A DNA stretch of 64,000 bases from Bradyrhizobium sp. JYMT SZCCT0428 (GTDB taxonomy: Bacteria; Pseudomonadota; Alphaproteobacteria; Rhizobiales; Xanthobacteraceae), in contig NZ_JAFCLS010000006.1 in assembly GCF_018131075.1 (NCBI RefSeq), positions 186,001 to 250,000 on the forward strand, in the 5' to 3' direction. Shown here piece after piece: positions 8,370 through 17,169 of this stretch. The notes beneath the pieces were generated by a model. The model worked only from the letters and a program-made list of their open reading frames with translations, searched no databases and had not been told where the DNA came from. Both the position numbers and the translations under genes were made by a program. How positions within the stretch are numbered: the stretch's first letter is position 1; each line of letters starts with the position of its first letter.

Positions 8370-9926
8370 ATGAGCCGCGCGCTGCGATTTCTTGTCACCC
8401 TATTCGCCCTGCTGTGCGGCGCATTGCCGGCGTCCGCCGCGCCACTGGAGCGTGGGATCGCGATAACGGATCCCCTGGCGCTGCGCGAACTCGACGGCGG
8501 CAGGTTCGGCATCCGCCGTCTGTTGTGGCCGGAGCGATCGGCCGATGCTCCGCCCACGAGCGGCCAGCTATTCACCCTGCCGTCGATGGTTCCGGTCCGC
8601 CAGGCGATCGACGCGGAGTTCGACCGTTATATTGCGCGACACAAAAGTAGCCTGCCGAACGAGACCATCGGCGTCGGCGATGGCTTTGCCTTTCAACTGT
8701 TCGACCGCATCCAGCTCGATTCCGCCGACACCCGTTTCGTGCTGGCGGGCATCGTCAACCGCATGGATCGCGCTTATGTCGACGAGGCCAGCTGCGGCGA
8801 CATCCGGCTGATCTATCGGCTGACGCGAATGAAAACGCCGGGGGCCGACGACAGGGCAATTTTGCCCCGTCTGCCAATGACGTTGAATCTTGTGCTGAAA
8901 GCCAAGGCCGGCCTTGGGATCGACCGTAACGGCCAATCCATCACCTGTTCCGAAATCGCAAAACGCTGGCTCGCCGCGGGCGAATCTTCGCTGACTGGTG
9001 CGCCGCTCGCGGAGAGACTGCTGGCAGAGGCTGGTCCGCTCGAACTGCTGAGTTACGAAAACATCGATCGTATCGAGACCAATCTGCAGATCGCGCATGC
9101 GCCGAAATCGCCCGTGCGGGATTTCCGCACCGATTACCTGTTGAAGGTGTTTCGCTATGACGCCGCGGCGCGGGAATTTCGGGAAGCGCCGATGGAGAAC
9201 CAGATCGACCGCGACCGCATTCTGGCTGACGACGCGCTCGGGCGCGAGTTCAAGTCATGGCTGCTCGATCCCAAACACCTCGCCGAGTTCGATTCCGGCG
9301 CGGTACTGATCCCGGAAAAATTCCTTGCCAACGGCGCGATTGCCGCAACGCCGGCCGGATTTGAAGCTTCCGACCTGCAGCCTGAATTCGGCCTGATGCA
9401 GGGCGAGGGGGCCAAGGCGGTGTTCAGCGAAGCTGACGTTGTCACGGCGCTGAAGAAGGCCGCGGCTGGCGGTATGAAGTTGCAAAACATCCGCTCGGCC
9501 GGCGGCTTCGAGCGGCGGCTGAACGATGTCACCTGTTCCGGGTGCCACCAGACGCGCGGCATCGGCGGATTTCATTTTCCCGGCGTCGACTGGATGGCGG
9601 TCAATCCTTCCAACTCGACGGTCGTTCCGGCCTCGCCGCACTTCTTCGGCGACCAGGTTCGCCGCCGTGACATCCTCACCGCAGTAAGGGATGGCAAGGC
9701 GCCGGATTATTCCCGCGGCTTTGCCAGCCGCCCGCAATTGCGCGGCAGCACGGAACTGGTGGGGACCGAATATAGCGACGGCTGGGGCGCGCATTGCTAC
9801 GCTCCCAGCAATATAGCGGCCAGCAACGACGCGAGCTTCCGTACCTGGACCTGCGCTGAGGGGCTGGCCTGTCAGGTCAGCGGCAAGACCGCACGCATGG
9901 GCATGTGTTTCGTGAAAAGCCGTTAG
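8370..9926 (+). CDS. Exported protein with a single CxxCH heme-c motif, unknown function
   Basis: 518 aa with a clear signal peptide (MSRALRFLVTLFALLCGAL to about residue 26). Near residue 390 is DVTCSGCHQTRGIGGFHF, a CxxCH motif of the kind that binds covalent heme c. Other conserved-looking blocks are SCGDIRLIYRLTRM and the Cys-rich C-terminus (AHCYAPSN, RTWTCAEGLACQ, GMCFVKSR), which could form disulfides. I do not recognise a named family for the full length. A secreted or periplasmic single-heme protein is inferred; without the heme, the cysteines could be structural. It starts 37 bases after the terminator, with GTGGGGGC before the ATG. Confidence 0.85.
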   Translation: MSRALRFLVTLFALLCGALPASAAPLERGIAITDPLALRELDGGRFGIRRLLWPERSADAPPTSGQLFTLPSMVPVRQAIDAEFDRYIARHKSSLPNETIGVGDGFAFQLFDRIQLDSADTRFVLAGIVNRMDRAYVDEASCGDIRLIYRLTRMKTPGADDRAILPRLPMTLNLVLKAKAGLGIDRNGQSITCSEIAKRWLAAGESSLTGAPLAERLLAEAGPLELLSYENIDRIETNLQIAHAPKSPVRDFRTDYLLKVFRYDAAAREFREAPMENQIDRDRILADDALGREFKSWLLDPKHLAEFDSGAVLIPEKFLANGAIAATPAGFEASDLQPEFGLMQGEGAKAVFSEADVVTALKKAAAGGMKLQNIRSAGGFERRLNDVTCSGCHQTRGIGGFHFPGVDWMAVNPSNSTVVPASPHFFGDQVRRRDILTAVRDGKAPDYSRGFASRPQLRGSTELVGTEYSDGWGAHCYAPSNIAASNDASFRTWTCAEGLACQVSGKTARMGMCFVKSR

Positions 9927-10022
9927 GCAGGTTTCGGCCCTGGCAGCGGGCAAGGGTGCCGATGCACCGTCACCGTTTGATGCTAGAGTGGTGGGTAGCG
10001 ACCAACCGAGCGGGGACCGGCG

Positions 10023-10190
10023 ATGAGCTCTTCCGACCAGGAGAACAGGCAGCGGAATCGCGAAATCGCCGAGAACGAAGCCAAGCGCGAGGCGGTCAGC
10101 AACGTCCGCGTCAGCACCTGGGCGATCGCGCTCACCGTCCTTGCCGGTGTGATCGTCTTTGGCATCGCGTGGGCCTGGCTCAACCGGTGA
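10023..10190 (+). CDS. 55-aa membrane protein
   Basis: Short gene encoding MSSSDQENRQRNREIAENE followed by a charged stretch and one membrane helix (VSTWAIALTVLAGVIVFGIA) ending in WLNR. Start: ATG with GGGGACCGGCG upstream. Coding potential is supported by the clean hydrophilic-then-hydrophobic layout. It probably sits in the inner membrane with its N-terminus in the cytoplasm. Function unknown. Confidence 0.7.
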   Translation: MSSSDQENRQRNREIAENEAKREAVSNVRVSTWAIALTVLAGVIVFGIAWAWLNR

Positions 10191-10193
10191 GGT

Positions 10194-10299
10194 CCCGTCA
10201 TCCTGAGGTGCGCGCTCTTGCGCGCCTCGAAGGACGACGGCCCGGCTGTGGCCGATTCATCCTTCGAGGCTCGCTGCGCTCGCACCTCAGGATGACGGG
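10194..10299. repeat. Interspersed palindromic repeat, family R1 copy a
   Basis: Large imperfect palindrome; outer arms CCCGTCATCCTGAGGTGCG and CGCACCTCAGGATGACGGG, inner arms built from CCTCGAAGGA / TCCTTCGAGG. Lies between the convergent 55-aa gene and GST gene. Other copies: 26042-26144 and 32084-32201. Confidence 0.9.
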
Positions 10300-10320
10300 A
10301 GACAGTACGAACGCGTCGCA

Positions 10321-10965
10321 CTACGCGTAATGCGTCAGCCGCTTGCCGGGCAGCAAATCGTAGGCTGACTTCCAGCCGGGCAGAGCAGCCATACGGCCAA
10401 GCCAGGCGCTGATGGCCGGGTGGCTCACCGCAAAATCATATCCAGTCTCGTCGCTCGGATAATGCAGATAGGCCATCATGGATATATCGGCGATGCTCGG
10501 CCGCGCGCCGATCGCGAACGCATTCTGCTGCAGGTGCGTTTCCAGAATCCCTAAGAAATCGTCGAGCCGTTTGCGGTAATATTTCAGCACCGCGGGATCG
10601 GTGAACGGGATGAACGTCCGCATGAACCGGTATGAAGCCATGTAGCCGGTGAGCTTGTGGTTGTCCCAGAACAGCCAGCGCAGGAGTTCGAACTGTTCTT
10701 GTTCAGTCTCGCCGCCGAATTGGCCGAACTGCCTCGCGAGCTTCAGCAGGATCGGCGCGGTCTGGGTGAGGCGGACGCCGTCCTCTTCCAGCACCGGGAT
10801 TTCGCCCATCTCGTTGACCGTGCGCCTCCATTCCGCTGTGCGCGTGATGCCGCCGCCGAAATCGGTCCAGACCGGCTCGAAGGTCTGGCCGCACAGGGTC
10901 AGCATCAGCGCAAGCTTGTAGCTGTTTCCGGACTCCGGAAAGTAATGCAGGCGGTAGGTCGTCAT
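10321..10965 (-). CDS. Glutathione S-transferase family protein
   Basis: 214-aa GST starting MTTYRLHYFPESGNSYKLAL. The N-terminal domain has GEIPVLEEDGVRLTQTAPIL; the C-terminal helical domain has ARPSIADISMMAYLHYP. An alternative GTG start at 10986 would overlap the upstream CoA-transferase stop by 4 bases and add 7 residues; the ATG at 10965 fits family length better, but coupling to the CoA-transferase is plausible either way. Substrate unknown. Confidence 0.88.
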   Translation of the reverse strand: MTTYRLHYFPESGNSYKLALMLTLCGQTFEPVWTDFGGGITRTAEWRRTVNEMGEIPVLEEDGVRLTQTAPILLKLARQFGQFGGETEQEQFELLRWLFWDNHKLTGYMASYRFMRTFIPFTDPAVLKYYRKRLDDFLGILETHLQQNAFAIGARPSIADISMMAYLHYPSDETGYDFAVSHPAISAWLGRMAALPGWKSAYDLLPGKRLTHYA

Positions 10966-10982
10966 GCCGCTGTTCCGCAGGC

Positions 10983-12188
10983 TCACGCCACCGCGCCGGA
11001 CGCGCGCAGCTTCTTGATCGCAGCCTCGTCATAGCCGGCGTTGCGCAAAATCTCGTCGCTGTGCTCGCCGAGGCCGGGCGGCTTGCGCGGCTGGACCTTT
11101 TTGCTGCCGTCGACCCAGATCGGGCTGCTGATGGTCATCATGGTGTCGTTCTCGAACGGCACCAGCACTTCGTTCTCGATCATCTGCTGGTCACCCGGAA
11201 TGTCGTCGAGGATGCCGACGACGCCGAACACCAGCCCGTTGCCGTCGAGGATCTTGCGCCATTCGGCGAGGTCCTTGCCGGCAAAGATTTCGTCGAAGAT
11301 CTTGATCAGTTCCAGCGAGCGCGCGTGGCGGTCCTTCTTGGTCGCAAAGCGCGGGTCGCTCACCAGGTCCTCGCGGCCGAGGCAGCGCGCCAGCGTCGGC
11401 CATTGCCGGTCCTCGTTCAGCAGCGACAGGATCAGCCAGCGGCCGTCCTGGCACTGGTAGTGATTGGTCACCGCGTTCAGCGCGCGCTCGCGCGGCCGCC
11501 GCTCGCCGAACTTGGCGCCGACCAGTTTGGCCTGTGCCAGCACCGAAGCCGCCCAGACGCCGTTGGCCATCAGGTTGGAACTGACATGCGAGCCCTTGCC
11601 GGTCTTTTCGCGCTTGAACAGCGCGGTCACGATCGCGCCGTAAAACGCCATCGCGCAGGGGTGATCGCCCATGCCGGCGATCGAACGCGCGGGCGTGGTG
11701 TGCTCGTCCGCACGCACCAGGTCCATCAGGCCCGAACGCGCCCAATAGGCGTTAGAGTCGAAGCCGGGCTTGTTGGCTTCCTCGCCCTTTTCGCCATAGC
11801 CGGTGAACGATGCATAGATCAGCCGGTCGTTGAGATGCGCCAGGTGGTCCCAGGTGATGCCGAGCTTGGTGCGGACCTGCGGCGGCATGTTGGTGATGAA
11901 GACGTCGGCCTCGGCGACCAGCTTGTAAAGCACCGCCTGCGCTTCCGGCTTCGTCAAGTCGAGCGCCAGGCTCTTCTTGTTGCGGGCCTCCAGCATCCAC
12001 GCGAAATTGTGTTCGCTGTGCGGGTAGCCCGGCAAGTTCGGCAAATTGCGATAGGGATCGCCGGTAACCGGCGGTTCGATCTTGATCACGTCGGCGCCGA
12101 AATCGGACAGCACGGTGGCGGCCGCGGGGGCTGCGATGAAACTCGCGCAGTCCAGAACCTTGAGGCCGTCAAAAATGCCTTTTTCCAT
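10983..12188 (-). CDS. CaiB/BaiF family CoA-transferase (formyl-CoA transferase type)
   Basis: 401-aa class III CoA-transferase. N-terminal Rossmann part: GLKVLDCASFIAAPAAATVL, LSDFGADVIKIEPP, KSLALDLTKPEAQAVLYKL, ADVFITNMPP. The putative catalytic Asp lies in AGMGDHPCAMAF. It transfers CoA between carboxylates through a covalent aspartyl-CoA intermediate. It is immediately upstream of a GST gene (4-base or 18-base spacing), a pairing often seen in degradation pathways. Substrate unknown; oxalate/formate is possible but no oxalyl-CoA decarboxylase is adjacent. Confidence 0.9.
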   Translation of the reverse strand: MEKGIFDGLKVLDCASFIAAPAAATVLSDFGADVIKIEPPVTGDPYRNLPNLPGYPHSEHNFAWMLEARNKKSLALDLTKPEAQAVLYKLVAEADVFITNMPPQVRTKLGITWDHLAHLNDRLIYASFTGYGEKGEEANKPGFDSNAYWARSGLMDLVRADEHTTPARSIAGMGDHPCAMAFYGAIVTALFKREKTGKGSHVSSNLMANGVWAASVLAQAKLVGAKFGERRPRERALNAVTNHYQCQDGRWLILSLLNEDRQWPTLARCLGREDLVSDPRFATKKDRHARSLELIKIFDEIFAGKDLAEWRKILDGNGLVFGVVGILDDIPGDQQMIENEVLVPFENDTMMTISSPIWVDGSKKVQPRKPPGLGEHSDEILRNAGYDEAAIKKLRASGAVA

Positions 12189-12290
12189 CTCGATGTCGCT
12201 CCCGTGACGTTTGTTGGTCTTGTTCCGCTTGGAAATATTGCAGCGTCATTTGGCCCATCTTGGGCAGCGGATGCAACGGCGCTTCTTGCA

Positions 12291-12444
12291 TACCCTCCCC
12301 TGGAGGGGGAGGGTCGACGCGAAGCGGCGGGGTGGGGTGACAGTCTTTCCTCTTGAACGGTCCCCGAGTTGAGAGATCACCCCACCCCGTCTCGCATCTT
12401 GCTTCGCGCGATGCGAGCCGACCCTCCCCCTCCAGGGGAGGGTA
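12291..12444. repeat. Interspersed palindromic repeat with very GC-rich arms
   Basis: Outer arms TACCCTCCCCTGGAGGGGG and CCCCCTCCAGGGGAGGGTA, inner arms GGGGTGGGGTGA / TCACCCCACCCC. It occupies most of the space between putA and the CoA-transferase gene, both on the minus strand. The arms themselves are self-complementary, so the transcript could fold in several ways. Confidence 0.88.
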
Positions 12445-12451
12445 AGAGCAA

Positions 12452-15400
12452 CTACTCCCCGCCCGAGAGCAGGGCTGCATTACCGCCGGCGGCGGCGGTA
12501 TTGACGGTCACCGTCTGTTCGGTGGCAAACCGCGCCAGATAATGCGGTCCGCCGGCCTTGGGGCCGGTGCCGGAGAGGCCATGGCCGCCGAACGGCTGCA
12601 CGCCGACGACGGCGCCGATCATGTTGCGGTTGACGTAGATATTGCCGACCTGAACGGCGTCGATGATGTCGTCGACGGTATCGTCGATCCGGGAGTGGAT
12701 GCCGAGCGTAAGTCCGTAGCCGGAGCCCTCGATCGATTGCAACACGTGGGGAAGACGGTCGGCGCGGTAGCGTACCACGTGGAGCACCGGGCCGAACACC
12801 TCCTCGGTCAATTGCCCGGCATCGGACAGTTCAAAGATGTGCGGCGCGACGAAATTGCCTTCCGGTGCGGTGCCGGCAAAGTGCACCCGCGCTTGCTGCT
12901 TCATCCGCGCGATATGTGCATCCAGGCGTTGCTTGGCCTCGGCATCGATCACCGGCCCGATGTGGGTTGAAGGATCAGAGGGATCACCAATCCGGAGTTC
13001 ACGCGCGGCGCCGGCGATCATCTCGATCATGCGGTCGGCGACGTCGTCCTGGAGGAACAACAGCCGCAGCGCCGAGCAGCGCTGGCCGGCCGAGCGGAAC
13101 GCCGAGGTGACGACGTCGTCGGCGACCTGCTCGGGTAACGCGGTGGCATCCACGATCATCGCATTGATGCCGCCGGTTTCCGCGATCAGCGGCACGATCG
13201 GGCCGTCCTTGGCCGCCAGCGTCCGGTTGATTGATCGTGCCACCTCGGTCGAGCCGGTGAAGACGACGCCTGATATGTCGGGATGTCCCACCAGCGCCGC
13301 ACCGGTCCGCCCGTCGCCCTGCACCAGATGCAAGGCGGAAGGTGACACGCCGGCTTCATACAACAGCCGCACGGCTTCGGCCGCAATCAGCGGCGTCTGC
13401 TCGGCAGGTTTTGCGATGACGGCGTTGCCGGCCATCAGCGCCGCCGTAACCTGCCCCAGGAAGATCGCGAGCGGAAAATTCCATGGCGAGATCGCGACGA
13501 AGACGCCGCGGCCGCGCAAGGCGAGCACATTGCTCTCGCCGGTCGGGCCCGGCATCGCCTTGCCGTCACCGAACTGCGCGCGTCCTTGCGCGGCATAGTA
13601 ACGGCAGAAATCGACGGCCTCGCGGACTTCCGACAGGGCGTCATCCAGCGTCTTGCCGCCCTCACGTTGCAGCAGCGCGATGAAATGTGCTGTGCGTTGT
13701 TCCAACAAGTCGGCGGCTCTCTCCAGCGCGCGCGCGCGCGTCGCGGCCGGCGTTCGGCTCCAGCTCCTGAAGCCGTCGCGCGCGGCCGATATCGCTGTAT
13801 TCACCGCGGCCGGCGTCGCATCGACGATACTGCCGGCCGTGGGCGTGGTCTCCGCGGCAACACCAGCAATGAGCCGGCCCAACGCCGCGCGCTCGCCGAA
13901 TTCCAGCCCGCGCGAATTCGCCCGATGCGGCGAAAAAAGATCGCGCGGCAATGGGATGTTCGGATGCATGGCCTTGTCGGCACTGCCGATGGCATCCGCC
14001 GGACGCCGGAGCAGCGTTGATACGGGAATAGCCTCATCGGCGGCGAGCGCGACAAACGACGAATTGGCGCCGTTCTCGAGCAGGCGCCGCACCAGATAGG
14101 CGAGGAGATCGCGGTGGCTGCCGACCGGCGCATATGTGCGGCAGGCGATGTCGGGATGGTCTTCACTGAGCTGGGCATAGAGCGCCTCGCCCATGCCGTG
14201 CAGGCGCTGGAATTCGAACCCGCTCTTGTCCTTTGCCAGTTCAAGGAGCGTCGCGACCGTCAGTGCATTGTGGGTCGCGAACTGCGGAAAGATCCGTGGC
14301 CGCAAGCCCAGCAATTGCTGCGCGCAGGCGACGTAGTTCAGGTCCGTCATCGCCTTGCGGGTGAACACGGGATAACCGTCGAGGCCGCGCTCCTGCGCAC
14401 GCTTGATCTCGGTGTCCCAATAGGCGCCTTTCACCAGCCGCACCATCATGCGGCGGTTCAGGCTTTTCGCGAGACCATCGACATGGTCGATCACCTCGCG
14501 GGCGCGCTTCTGATAGGCCTGGATCGCGAGGCCAAATCCGTCCCAGCCAGCCAGGGATGGATCGGCGAATGCCGCCGCGATCACGTCGAGCGACAATTCC
14601 AGCCGGTCGGCTTCCTCGGCATCGACGGTAAAATTCAGATCAAAGGTTTTGGCCTGCCGCGCCAGATCGATCAGGCGCGGCACCAGTTCGCTCATCACGC
14701 GTGAATGGCTGACCGCTTCGAAGCGCGGATGCAACGCCGAGAGCTTGACGGAAATGCCGGGCCGGTCGGGCAAGGGACGATTGTTGGCGGCGCGGCCGAT
14801 CGCATCGATCGCGCGTGCATAGGAATCAAAATAGCGCGCGGCGTCGGCGGCGGTGCGCGCGCCTTCGCCGAGCATGTCGAAGGAATAGCGCCGATGGCGC
14901 GATGCATGCGCTTCGGCCCGCGCCAGCGCGGCCTCGATGGTCTCGCCGAGTACGAAATGGCTGCCCATCAGCCGCATCGCCTGGCGTGTCGCGGCGCGCA
15001 CGGCGGGTGCGCCCAGCCGCTTGGTCAGCCGGCCGATGGTGCCCTGCGGCGTCTCGCCGGGCTGGATCACCCGCGCCGACATGCCGAGCGCCCATGCCGA
15101 GGCATTGACAAGGAAGGCGCTGGACTTGGTCTCGTGATGCACGAAGTCGCCCTGGCCGAGCTTGTCCTCGATGAACTGGTCGGCGGTGCGGGCGTCCGGG
15201 ACGCGCAACAGCGCTTCGGCAAGCACCATCAGTGCGAGGCCTTCCTTGGTCGACAATGCGAACTCGCGCAGCATGTCCTCGACGCCGCCGAGCGGATCGT
15301 CATTGGCTCTGACGGCTTCGACCAGGCGCGTTGCCGTGCGGTCGATCCGCGCCTCCTGCTCGCCGCTCAGTTTGGCGGTGGCGAGCAGGCGGGCGGCGAT

Positions 15401-15463
15401 TTTCCAATCATCGGGCGCGCAGGCCGCCTTGAAGGGCGGAAGAGGCGGTGGGCGGTCCGGCAT
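12452..15463 (-). CDS. putA: Bifunctional proline dehydrogenase / glutamate-semialdehyde (P5C) dehydrogenase PutA
   Basis: 1003 aa; oxidises proline to glutamate in two steps. The FAD-binding proline dehydrogenase barrel occupies about residues 130-440 (PGISVKLSALHPRFEAV, FNFTVDAEEADRLELSLDV in outline, RMMVRLVKGAYWDTEIK). The NAD-dependent aldehyde dehydrogenase follows from about 500, with catalytic Glu762 in IAETGGIN and Cys796 in SAGQRCSAL. There is no N-terminal ribbon-helix-helix DNA-binding domain, so it cannot repress its own gene as in enterics; control should fall to the divergent Lrp-type regulator. A palindromic repeat follows it. Confidence 0.97.
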   Translation of the reverse strand: MPDRPPPLPPFKAACAPDDWKIAARLLATAKLSGEQEARIDRTATRLVEAVRANDDPLGGVEDMLREFALSTKEGLALMVLAEALLRVPDARTADQFIEDKLGQGDFVHHETKSSAFLVNASAWALGMSARVIQPGETPQGTIGRLTKRLGAPAVRAATRQAMRLMGSHFVLGETIEAALARAEAHASRHRRYSFDMLGEGARTAADAARYFDSYARAIDAIGRAANNRPLPDRPGISVKLSALHPRFEAVSHSRVMSELVPRLIDLARQAKTFDLNFTVDAEEADRLELSLDVIAAAFADPSLAGWDGFGLAIQAYQKRAREVIDHVDGLAKSLNRRMMVRLVKGAYWDTEIKRAQERGLDGYPVFTRKAMTDLNYVACAQQLLGLRPRIFPQFATHNALTVATLLELAKDKSGFEFQRLHGMGEALYAQLSEDHPDIACRTYAPVGSHRDLLAYLVRRLLENGANSSFVALAADEAIPVSTLLRRPADAIGSADKAMHPNIPLPRDLFSPHRANSRGLEFGERAALGRLIAGVAAETTPTAGSIVDATPAAVNTAISAARDGFRSWSRTPAATRARALERAADLLEQRTAHFIALLQREGGKTLDDALSEVREAVDFCRYYAAQGRAQFGDGKAMPGPTGESNVLALRGRGVFVAISPWNFPLAIFLGQVTAALMAGNAVIAKPAEQTPLIAAEAVRLLYEAGVSPSALHLVQGDGRTGAALVGHPDISGVVFTGSTEVARSINRTLAAKDGPIVPLIAETGGINAMIVDATALPEQVADDVVTSAFRSAGQRCSALRLLFLQDDVADRMIEMIAGAARELRIGDPSDPSTHIGPVIDAEAKQRLDAHIARMKQQARVHFAGTAPEGNFVAPHIFELSDAGQLTEEVFGPVLHVVRYRADRLPHVLQSIEGSGYGLTLGIHSRIDDTVDDIIDAVQVGNIYVNRNMIGAVVGVQPFGGHGLSGTGPKAGGPHYLARFATEQTVTVNTAAAGGNAALLSGGE

Positions 15464-15576
15464 GGTGATTCCCTCGGTCTAACCCAATTTACCGCTGCTC
15501 CAGCCGTAGTTCGATAGACAAATTCGCCATTTTGCCTTAGGAAATGTGGAATATGATCTAGTTAACCGGATAAACA
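15464..15576. promoter_or_regulatory. Divergent putA / putR promoter region
   Basis: 113 bases between the two start codons, markedly AT-richer than the flanking genes. It must hold both promoters and, by analogy with other Lrp-type PutR systems, the regulator's binding sites. No canonical operator can be assigned by eye. Confidence 0.6.
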
Positions 15577-16038
15577 ATGGAAATTGACAAGATAGACCGT
15601 AAAATCCTCTCTATTCTTCAAGGGGATGGCCGCATTGCGAATGTCGAACTGGCCGAGCGGATCGGGCTGTCGCCGACATCGATCGGCGAGCGCCTGAAGC
15701 GGCTGCAGCGCGACGGCTTTGTCGAGGGTTATGGCGCCCGGCTCAATCCGCATCTCTTGGGGCTGGGATTGCTGGTGTTCGTCGAGGTGATGCTCGACAA
15801 GACCACGCCCGATGTCTTCGAGCGCTTCGCTAAAGCGGTGCAATCGGCCCCTGAAGTACTGGAATGCCACATGGTGGCGGGCGGCTTCGATTATCTGGTG
15901 AAGGCCCGCCTCGCCGACATGACGGCCTATCGGCGCTTTCTCGGCGAGACCCTGCTGGCGCTGCCGGGGGTGCGCGAAACGCGGACCTACGCCGTGATGG
16001 AAGAGGTCAAGCGCGACGCGCCGTTGCCGGTCGGGTAG
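15577..16038 (+). CDS. putR: Lrp/AsnC-family proline utilisation regulator PutR
   Basis: 153 aa. The N-terminal helix-turn-helix domain (MEIDKIDRKILSILQGDGR, LAERIGLSPTSIGERLKRL) is followed by a C-terminal RAM effector domain (LECHMVAGGFDYLVKARLA). It is divergent from putA across 113 bases, the arrangement of PutR, which activates putA when proline is present. The name rests on context plus family; global Lrp is less likely. Confidence 0.9.
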   Translation: MEIDKIDRKILSILQGDGRIANVELAERIGLSPTSIGERLKRLQRDGFVEGYGARLNPHLLGLGLLVFVEVMLDKTTPDVFERFAKAVQSAPEVLECHMVAGGFDYLVKARLADMTAYRRFLGETLLALPGVRETRTYAVMEEVKRDAPLPVG

Positions 16039-16179
16039 CGCCAACAAAACGACCGTGACCAAAACGCACCATGCCAAAAATAGCCGTGGCCTGTTCCACA
16101 GGTGGCGGTCTTGCAACTTGGCAGCGTGAAGGGCACGCGCTAATTCTCGGGCACCGCCGTGGTTTGGATAGCAGGGATC

Positions 16180-16830
16180 ATGAGAGACGCCGATCGAGCG
16201 TTACGCCAGACGTTTGCCCGGCTTGCGGGCGTGCTTGGCGTTGTCGGGGCGGCGTTGTCAGGCGCGCCTTCCGAAGCGGCCGAAATGAGTTCGGCGGTCG
16301 CCGACCTCTATACGTCGGTGTCGATCTATCCGCCGTCGGCGAATTCGATGACGGTCTGTTACGGCTTCGTCTGCCGGCGCCGCCAGATACTGGAGTTCAC
16401 GCCGCAAGACCGCACCGCGCTGACGCAGATCATGGCCGCGGGCCGTGCGTCGGCCGTGGCCGAGCGCGCGGCGGTGCAGAAGGCCGTGGTGTGGTTCGAC
16501 CGCCGCATGGGACCGATCCTCGGCACCAACAAGCGCGTGGCGAAAGCGGATTTCCGCTACTTCGACGACAAGCACAATTACGATTGCTGGGACACCACCC
16601 GCAATACCACCAGCCTGTTACTGGTGCTGCGGGATTGGGGGCTGCTGAAGCATCATGCGATCGGTGATCCCCGCTATCGCGGCAATACGCTGGTGCTGCA
16701 GACGCCGCACAACACCGCCGTGCTGGTCGATCGCGCAACCAGGGCCGAATGGGTCGTCGACCTCTGGCCGCGAGGCTATCTGCAGCCTCCGGACGTCATG
16801 CCGGTCGAGAAATGGGTGAAGGAAGATTGA
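16180..16830 (+). CDS. Exported transglutaminase-like (BTLCP-type) protein, putative
   Basis: 216 aa with an N-terminal signal peptide (hydrophobic LAGVLGVVGAALSG, Ala-rich cleavage region). Conserved-looking blocks occur in the order expected for a bacterial transglutaminase-like cysteine peptidase: Cys in NYDCWDTTRN, His in TPHNTAVLVDRA and Asp in WVVDLWPRG. The Cys/His/Asp assignment is my inference from motif order; overall similarity to characterised members is low. The ATG at 16180 is preferred over GTG 16159 because the signal peptide then has normal length. It is followed by a weak hairpin at 16855-16875. Confidence 0.7.
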   Translation: MRDADRALRQTFARLAGVLGVVGAALSGAPSEAAEMSSAVADLYTSVSIYPPSANSMTVCYGFVCRRRQILEFTPQDRTALTQIMAAGRASAVAERAAVQKAVVWFDRRMGPILGTNKRVAKADFRYFDDKHNYDCWDTTRNTTSLLLVLRDWGLLKHHAIGDPRYRGNTLVLQTPHNTAVLVDRATRAEWVVDLWPRGYLQPPDVMPVEKWVKED

Positions 16831-16968
16831 GCGGCCGGTCGGCCCAAAGAGAGTGCGAGCAACTACGGTGCTCGCTCCGCCGAACGCTCACAGTTTTTTT
16901 GAGAGTTTTTTCAAGCCCGGCTCCCGGATTAGTTCCGAGAGCGCGCCGTTGCCGATCGCGCGGTAGCG

Positions 16969-17169
16969 CTAAACCTTGAGGTTCTCGGCCGAAGTCTTGC
17001 CGCGATTGGCAATCTCTTCGTATTCAACGGTCTGCCCTTCGTTAAGCGTCGAAAGCCCAGCTTTCTCAACTGCCGAAATGTGAACGAAAACGTCCTTGCC
17101 GCCGTTGCTGGGCTGGATAAATCCATAACCCTTGGTCGGGTTGAACCACTTCACCGTACCTTTAGCCAT
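16969..17169 (-). CDS. cspA: Cold-shock protein, CspA family
   Basis: 66-aa single cold-shock domain: [16 protein letters not shown] (RNP1) and [14 protein letters not shown] (RNP2). Binds single-stranded RNA/DNA and acts as an RNA chaperone in the cytoplasm. A long gene-free region lies upstream, in keeping with the long leader typical of csp transcripts. Many paralogs are normal in this group, so the symbol denotes family only. Confidence 0.95.
   Translation of the reverse strand: MAKGTVKWFNPTKGYGFIQPSNGGKDVFVHISAVEKAGLSTLNEGQTVEYEEIANRGKTSAENLKV

Noticed and set aside
11061..12356. 431-aa open frame on the plus strand
   Set aside because: Antisense shadow of the CaiB/BaiF CoA-transferase gene; no protein family resemblance.
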